This document shows, piece after piece, positions 53,501 to 56,932 of a stretch of DNA of 56,932 bases. The DNA comes from Cymbomonas tetramitiformis (taxonomy: Eukaryota > Chlorophyta > Pyramimonadophyceae > Pyramimonadales > Pyramimonadaceae): the NCBI GenBank assembly GCA_001247695.2, contig LGRX02028773.1, positions 1-56,932 on the forward strand, in the 5' to 3' direction. Position 1 is the stretch's first letter, and each line of letters opens with the position of its first letter. The notes under the pieces are model-generated. The model was not told the origin of the DNA and made no database searches. It saw only the letters and a program-made list of their open reading frames with translations. A program made the translations under genes and the position numbers.

Positions 53501-55313
53501 GCGCGTATGCTGGCGCAAACAAATGCGCAGTAGGCAGCCAACTACTGCTCCGAGGGTGACCCAGTTCTGGGATTTCCTGAATGCACGGCGGGCTCACGTC
53601 TCAGAGATGCAATAATTTCATTTCTGGGACTGCTTCCGCCGTCGAGGAGAATTCGCAATGAGTCAAATAATTCTCCACAAAAGGCATGGAGGTATACACA
53701 TTTGTAAACCCCACCTGGCCAATGAGGTCATCTCCTAGCACACCGTCATCGGTGCCGGCTGTGTGGCCGTAATCGTGGTCGAACACCTGCGTTCCAACCC
53801 CGACCTTCCCCCCACCCGGGTCAACACCACATGTGCGCGCGGCATATTGCAATGCTCAAGCAGGCGGGCTGAGGCCCTAGGGATCAGGCCGTGATCGAAC
53901 GAACGACTCCGGTGCGCATGCGTGGGGGGCACGAGGCGTTGGAATGTGGGAAGCACGCCGTATGCGGATGCGGGGAACAGGTGAAAAGGGGAGGTGAGGA
54001 GCAATTAGGCTGGGGATGTGAGGTGCAGGTGGGAGGGGATGTGAGTGGCACGCAGCGTGTGGACGTGGGAAGCAGACGTGCTGGAGATATGCCGGACGGC
54101 GGGAGTCGGACGGCGTGGAAAAAACGGGATGCGGGCAGGGCGATCATGGTGGAGGGCAGGCGCGGTGCTGGAAGGGCAGGGCAGGCGGGATGGGAGGTTT
54201 GGAGGGTCGGCGGGGTGGGATTTGTGGAGGGCGGGCAGAATGGGGACATAGGGAGTGGGCTCCGCGAGGACCTGCACACGGATGGTGTCCGTGGGCATGG
54301 GCATGTACACGGGCACAAGCAGCTCTTCCTCCCATAGCGGACAGGAGGTGCCCGTCTTGAAGGCAGTCCGAATCACTGCACTCCCCAACAGCCTCCAACT
54401 CACGCATCTGCGGCCACTGCAGTCCCCAAGATTGGCAAAAATCCAATGGTTACCGCAGGCCCCACCAAAAGTATCCCCAACACAACACACCGGTCAGTGC
54501 AACCACCCGGGAACATCGCCAATCTAGGCGGTGGTCACTGCAGGCCCTGTATGACTCGAACATGGAAATGACTGGAGATGTTACAGCTGGACATGGACCA
54601 GGCAGAGCAAAAGTTGCCCTCGTAGAATGACTCGCATGAAAAGAAGAAAGAAAAAGAGTCTAATCGAAAGGCTCGCCTCCAGTGGAAGTGGAGACTTTTT
54701 GGGGGCGAGCCAGGGGTGCGCCTCTCAGTCGCAATGTGCCTCCGATCTGGAGGCGGAAGTCATGGAGAAGATCGTGCATCGATGGATTCTAGTCTAGCGG
54801 AATGCGCACACTTGCGTCACCTGCGTTGTTGGCGAAGGTGATCGACACATAAGGGTCGCATGCATGCTCATTGTCGCCGGTCAGCTGGAACGCGTTCATG
54901 CGAGGCAACCCATCCGCTTGAATCACCATCACCTGCACCGCCATCCATCCGGCTCCAAGCATTCCTGTGGCTCAGTAAGGAGCTCCAGGTCCAGCGGCCA
55001 ATCAGACATCCGCGGCATCCAAGCAGTTGGGGATCACCCTCAACACATGCTGAACGCATAGTGAGGATGCAGTCTGGAGGTGGTGGTCCACAGCCGCGAA
55101 CATCATGCAGGCACTTGCTCAGCATCACTGCATTTGCCTTTGAGCTGAGCTGGCTTCCCGGACCTTCATCTGGTAAGGCGTGAGCTTGATCTGAGGGGCG
55201 CAGATGATGCTGTGCCCTTCGAGGCCCAGCTCCTTCTCATCTTCATCTGCCTGTGCATCCTGTTCTTCGTCATGCTCCCTGCAAGGCGCCCCATCCCTCT
55301 CGTCGCCGATCAT
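40821..55313 (-). CDS. Ferlin family protein (multi-C2, C-terminal anchor), ~23 exons
   Basis: Exons traced on the minus strand, with frame kept across GT/AG: 55313-55164, 54932-54821, 54375-54272, 53786-53715, 53338-53261, 53016-52765, 52088-51852, 51631-51350, 50406-50344, 50066-49786, 49061-48832, 48605-48358, 47980-47729, about 47148-47042, about 46130-46051, 45682-45497, 45157-44963, 44120-43722, 43040-42947, 42583-42471, about 42120-42040, 41510-41400, 41081-40821. Exons 11 (end), 14, 15, 19 (start) and 21 are tentative. The product has C2B, a Fer region, C2C, C2D, C2E, C2F and a C-terminal membrane span, the standard ferlin order, without a DysF domain. Ferlins are large tail-anchored proteins that drive Ca2+-dependent vesicle fusion and membrane repair. 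The ATG at 55313 gives an acidic N-terminus; an earlier C2A and FerI may lie upstream, so the 5' end is uncertain. Confidence 0.9.
42471..43040 (-). other. Ferlin exons 19-20: rest of C2F
   Basis: ETDTHWRIKRGIGSFNYRLV is the TDxHWR-x-GxFNWR hallmark of ferlin C2F. After a GTCAGT donor, GGQVRLQLQAWDQDLLWKDY provides the last Ca2+ loop with an intact DxD. The exon 19 acceptor is ambiguous among three AG positions. Confidence 0.85.
43722..45682 (-). other. Ferlin exons 16-18: C2E domain and start of C2F
   Basis: PTIYLLRAYVIRARDLAVPE|VAVLNPYLHVWLG crosses a GAG|GTAAGC donor. FRECVELTVSLPGVSMLHFE|VWHCEPLRSDQL crosses the next intron. GTSVLDLETRLFSAEW matches the IDLENRxFSxxW hallmark. Loop Asp residues are mostly replaced (VLNPY, HCEPL). 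Exon 18 then gives KLDVWVELW and FVVRVVVWKAKAIPPQDAM, MSDLFFRAIL, the first half of C2F. Confidence 0.9.
44750..44935. repeat. About 65-bp repeat in a ferlin intron
   Basis: CATTCAATCGGAGATGGGCA followed by CTGGGGTG and TTCGAAACTCGAGGCAC occurs twice, with a third, partial unit (CTGGGCACTGGAGTGGG). It lies in the intron between exons 17 and 18. Confidence 0.75.
46051..47148 (-). other. Ferlin exons 14-15: acidic linker (tentative)
   Basis: RTDDSDSETDENAATRSVVE fits the acidic linker that separates C2D and C2E. LEHTMLTRTFCEFEIWRM and HKPLGMIK fit the LE-x-F-x-LYRG and GxxKG stretch before C2E. Reading phases of the two exons do not join perfectly, so a boundary is wrong or a small exon is missing. 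Confidence 0.55.
47729..48605 (-). other. Ferlin exons 12-13: C2D domain
   Basis: ARRPCRLEVAILGIRGPLKN and ITAPSVRISLGQF give strands 1-3. After a GTGAGT donor and a GGTGCAG acceptor, APNFGQLLSIKLNCPEDRLL, APTLRCDVLDNRVGG and ALIGSAFVPLS give strands 4-8 with the (N/A)PNF and VxDNR motifs typical of ferlin C2D. The acceptor TCTTTTTTGCAG before exon 12 is the best polypyrimidine tract in the gene. Confidence 0.9.
48832..50406 (-). other. Ferlin exons 9-11: C2C domain and following linker
   Basis: Exon 9 gives SIPDILDSTGTEYFYRHIIYQ without its last residue and joins exon 10 as IIYQ|AQHLPSL, the YQAR-x-L start of C2C. Exon 10 continues SPYVLTAGAAPLRF, PVWEDRHEQFLWLPSDLE and VCLLVFDSSTWPHSLLGY. 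Loop residues are Ser and Thr where Asp would bind Ca2+. Exon 11 carries PRWLDLHLFGKT and RILVSTWLF, equivalent to the W-x-L and GE[IL]L-A-F motifs after C2C. The exon 11 donor (CAGG|GTTGTT) is a weak match. Confidence 0.85.
51350..53016 (-). other. Ferlin exons 6-8: Fer-type central region
   Basis: GSKWRGRVLMGLRASV matches the [YW]RGR-hydrophobic hallmark that follows NLYG in ferlins. PTRLYRAVLDVGTALQLPTG, VFNEQVVTQLTEFPVDL, QVPDVFVEIWEHK and LVCFVRIPAAQL follow in the family order. Between RIPAAQL and the expected PKWKWVEMLPG there is an 18-20-residue insert with eight Cys (51506-51571). Confidence 0.88.
52207..52447 (-). mobile_element. 209-bp retroposed fragment of the 28-33 kb repeat, with 16-bp TSD
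   Basis: TGGAGTGACCATGCAC occurs at 52207-52222 and again at 52432-52447. The 209 bp between them match module A of the large array (for example 29124-29340), ending at the same constant 3' end GCCGTTCA and cut short at the other end. It lies in the intron between ferlin exons 6 and 7 on the same strand as the array copies. Confidence 0.85.
53261..55313 (-). other. Ferlin exons 1-5: C2B domain
   Basis: Joined exons read LTPYQMK|VMVIQADGLPRM, GDNEHACDPYVSITFANN, VIRTAFKTGTSCPLWEEE, TDTIRVQ|VFDHDYG, GDDLIGQ|VTVSFEAV and end WWNLYGPVK. All five Ca2+-site acidic positions seem present (GDNEHACD in loop 1; DHD and a second DD in loop 3). A codon split between exons 2 and 3 (G|TG) restores Val exactly at the beta-4 strand, which is strong support for the splice sites. 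Confidence 0.9.
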
Positions 55314-56385
55314 GCTGCCGCCTCACGACTCCCCTGAGGCGCGCAGTGAGCCAGGGGACGGGAGCGCTTGCACTGGGCCAGAGGGGTAACGGTGAAGTAG
55401 TGAACAATCAGATTTCTAGAGGCAAGAAAGAAAAGTAGACGACATAATGAAGAAGAAAACTCTGAGAATATTGAAAGAATTCCCTAGAATCTGCCACGTG
55501 GCTTCCGCAGAACCTGCGGCTCACTCGTTAAGCTTATATATCTCGCGCGGTGTTGCCACCACGTGAGGGTGTGACACTTCGTAGATTCCAGTAAGCTTTA
55601 ATGAAGGAGCCAAGTGCCCCGGACTTTGGCCTCTTCATCTCTATATTTCAAATCCGCATGTAGACTTCAACCGATGATGAAACGTGGACTGTGCACATTC
55701 ATATTTGATTGTCGAGTAGCAATCTTCGAATTGAAGTAGAAGTTGCAACCTCTTGACGAAGTGTAGTGCGGGCCCAACTGCCGTCTTGCCTATATATCAA
55801 TCATGCACAACCCAAATCGAAGGGGGCAGCAGGTGGGGGCGAGGCTCTAGCAAATAGCAAACTAGGCATCGTTGAGACCTTGGGAACCACATACACCGGG
55901 GGTCGGCATGGGTGGCAGCCCAGGGAGCCCGATAGCGGTGAGAGGGGTGGGGGTGCGCTGGGCTGCTTGCGGCATCTTCAACGGGGCACTCAGCCGAGGT
56001 AAGCTGGACAAAGCGGTGCAATGACATCGCAGTGGCGGTGACGGGGCAGGTCGCTCCAGTGACATCACGGCGGATGTTGAGCTTACTTGAGGTTGTCATT
56101 CGGTCCCAACACTGCTATGGAAATCTTCAAATGGCCCTAAAACACGTACACTCCCATCCGCGGGTTACCCCATGGCCATCCTGCCTTGGTGCAACAACAA
56201 TGTGGCACAACAAACGAGCTGCTACTGCGCCCCCTCACTAGTAGGTAGCTTGCAAGCAGCTGCACCGCTGCAGACAATGGCGCATAGCCGCCGCCGCGGA
56301 TGTGCCCCGTTGTGCCCATGTCGAATATTGCACGTGACGAATGCACATCTGGCTGACCAAACAAGGCGGGCGAAGTCGCGCTCAA
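55314..56385. other. Upstream flank of the ferlin gene, no gene assigned
   Basis: If ferlin exons for C2A and FerI exist, they should be here or beyond the window. I did not find a C2 signature. AT-rich DNA at 55.4-55.8 kb may be promoter sequence; no element was identified with confidence. Confidence 0.4.
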
Positions 56386-56932
56386 GGCATCCACGTTTTG
56401 TGCCGCTCACAAATCCACGCTTTGTGCCGCTCACAAATCCACGCCATGTGCCGCTCACAAATCCACGTTTTGTGCCGCTCACAAATCCACGCTTTGTGCC
56501 GCTCACATATCCCGCGTTTGTGCCGCTCACAAATCCACGCTTTATTACCGCTCACAAATCCGCTTTGTCTGCTCACAAATCCACGCCATGCGCCGCTCAC
56601 AAATCACATTTTATGCCGCTCACAAATCCATGTTTGTGCTTCTAGCAAATCCACGCTTTGTGCCGTTCACAAATCCCGCTTTGTGCCGCTCACAAATCCC
56701 CGTTTGTATGCCGGCACAAATCCTTTGTGCCGCTCACAAATCCACGCCATGCGCCGCTCACAAATCCACGTTTTATGCCGCTCACAAATCCATGTTTTGT
56801 GCCGCTAACAAATCCACGTTTTGTGCCGTTCACAAATCCACGCTTTGTGCCGCTCACAAATCCACGCTTTGTGCCGCTCACAAATCCACGCCATGTGCCG
56901 CTCACAAATCCACGTTTTGTGCCGCTCACAAA
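56386..56932. repeat. 24-bp satellite, more than 20 copies, cut by window end
   Basis: Units of CCGCTCACAAATCCACGC plus TTTGTG, with ACGTTTTGTG and ACGCCATGTG variants. Each unit contains CACAAA and TTTGTG as an inverted pair. Because 24 is divisible by three, several frames stay open and read as 8-residue repeats (on the minus strand CERHKAWI); this is a by-product unless expression is shown. Confidence 0.92.

Overview
This is a eukaryotic nuclear window, most likely from a green alga. A chloroplast-targeted membrane protein gene (37.16-37.75 kb) has a GT-AG intron. Two other multi-exon genes on the minus strand belong to eukaryote-only families: a GT29 (sialyltransferase-type) glycosyltransferase and a ferlin. 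LTR retroelements, a hAT-type insertion and many minisatellites fill the space between. A scale-bearing prasinophyte would fit, but that identification is inference.

Layout. 0-2.8 kb: a 2-oxoglutarate/Fe(II) oxygenase-like gene broken at a run of nine G, then an Ala/Lys-rich ORF. 2.8-7.6 kb: a 174-bp tandem array, two unassigned ORFs and diffuse repeats. 7.58-18.72 kb: an LTR retroelement with a Gag-protease ORF, a degraded second ORF and a methyltransferase-like ORF, but no recognisable reverse transcriptase. Its LTRs are circularly permuted, as if a two-LTR circle had been opened inside one LTR. A non-autonomous hAT element (14-bp TIRs, 8-bp TSD) sits just before its polypurine tract. 18.8-24.9 kb: repeat-rich, gene-poor DNA with palindromic arrays, a MITE and a minisatellite. 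24.9-27.2 kb: five consecutive exons of a GT29 gene, minus strand. 27.9-33.3 kb: a head-to-tail array of copies that share one end and differ at the other; a related 209-bp copy with a 16-bp TSD lies in a ferlin intron. 33.4-37.1 kb: a 31-bp array and small ORFs. 37.2-37.7 kb: the plastid protein. 40.8-55.3 kb: the ferlin gene, for which I could trace about 23 exons through GT/AG junctions that keep frame and fit the family pattern. 56.4 kb to the end: a 24-bp satellite.

The ferlin and the GT29 enzyme would act in the endomembrane system, in Ca2+-dependent membrane fusion and Golgi glycan synthesis respectively. They are neighbours but nothing in the sequence ties them together. Exon boundaries were read by eye. 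Those marked tentative (ferlin exons 14, 15 and 21; both ends of GT29) need transcript evidence.
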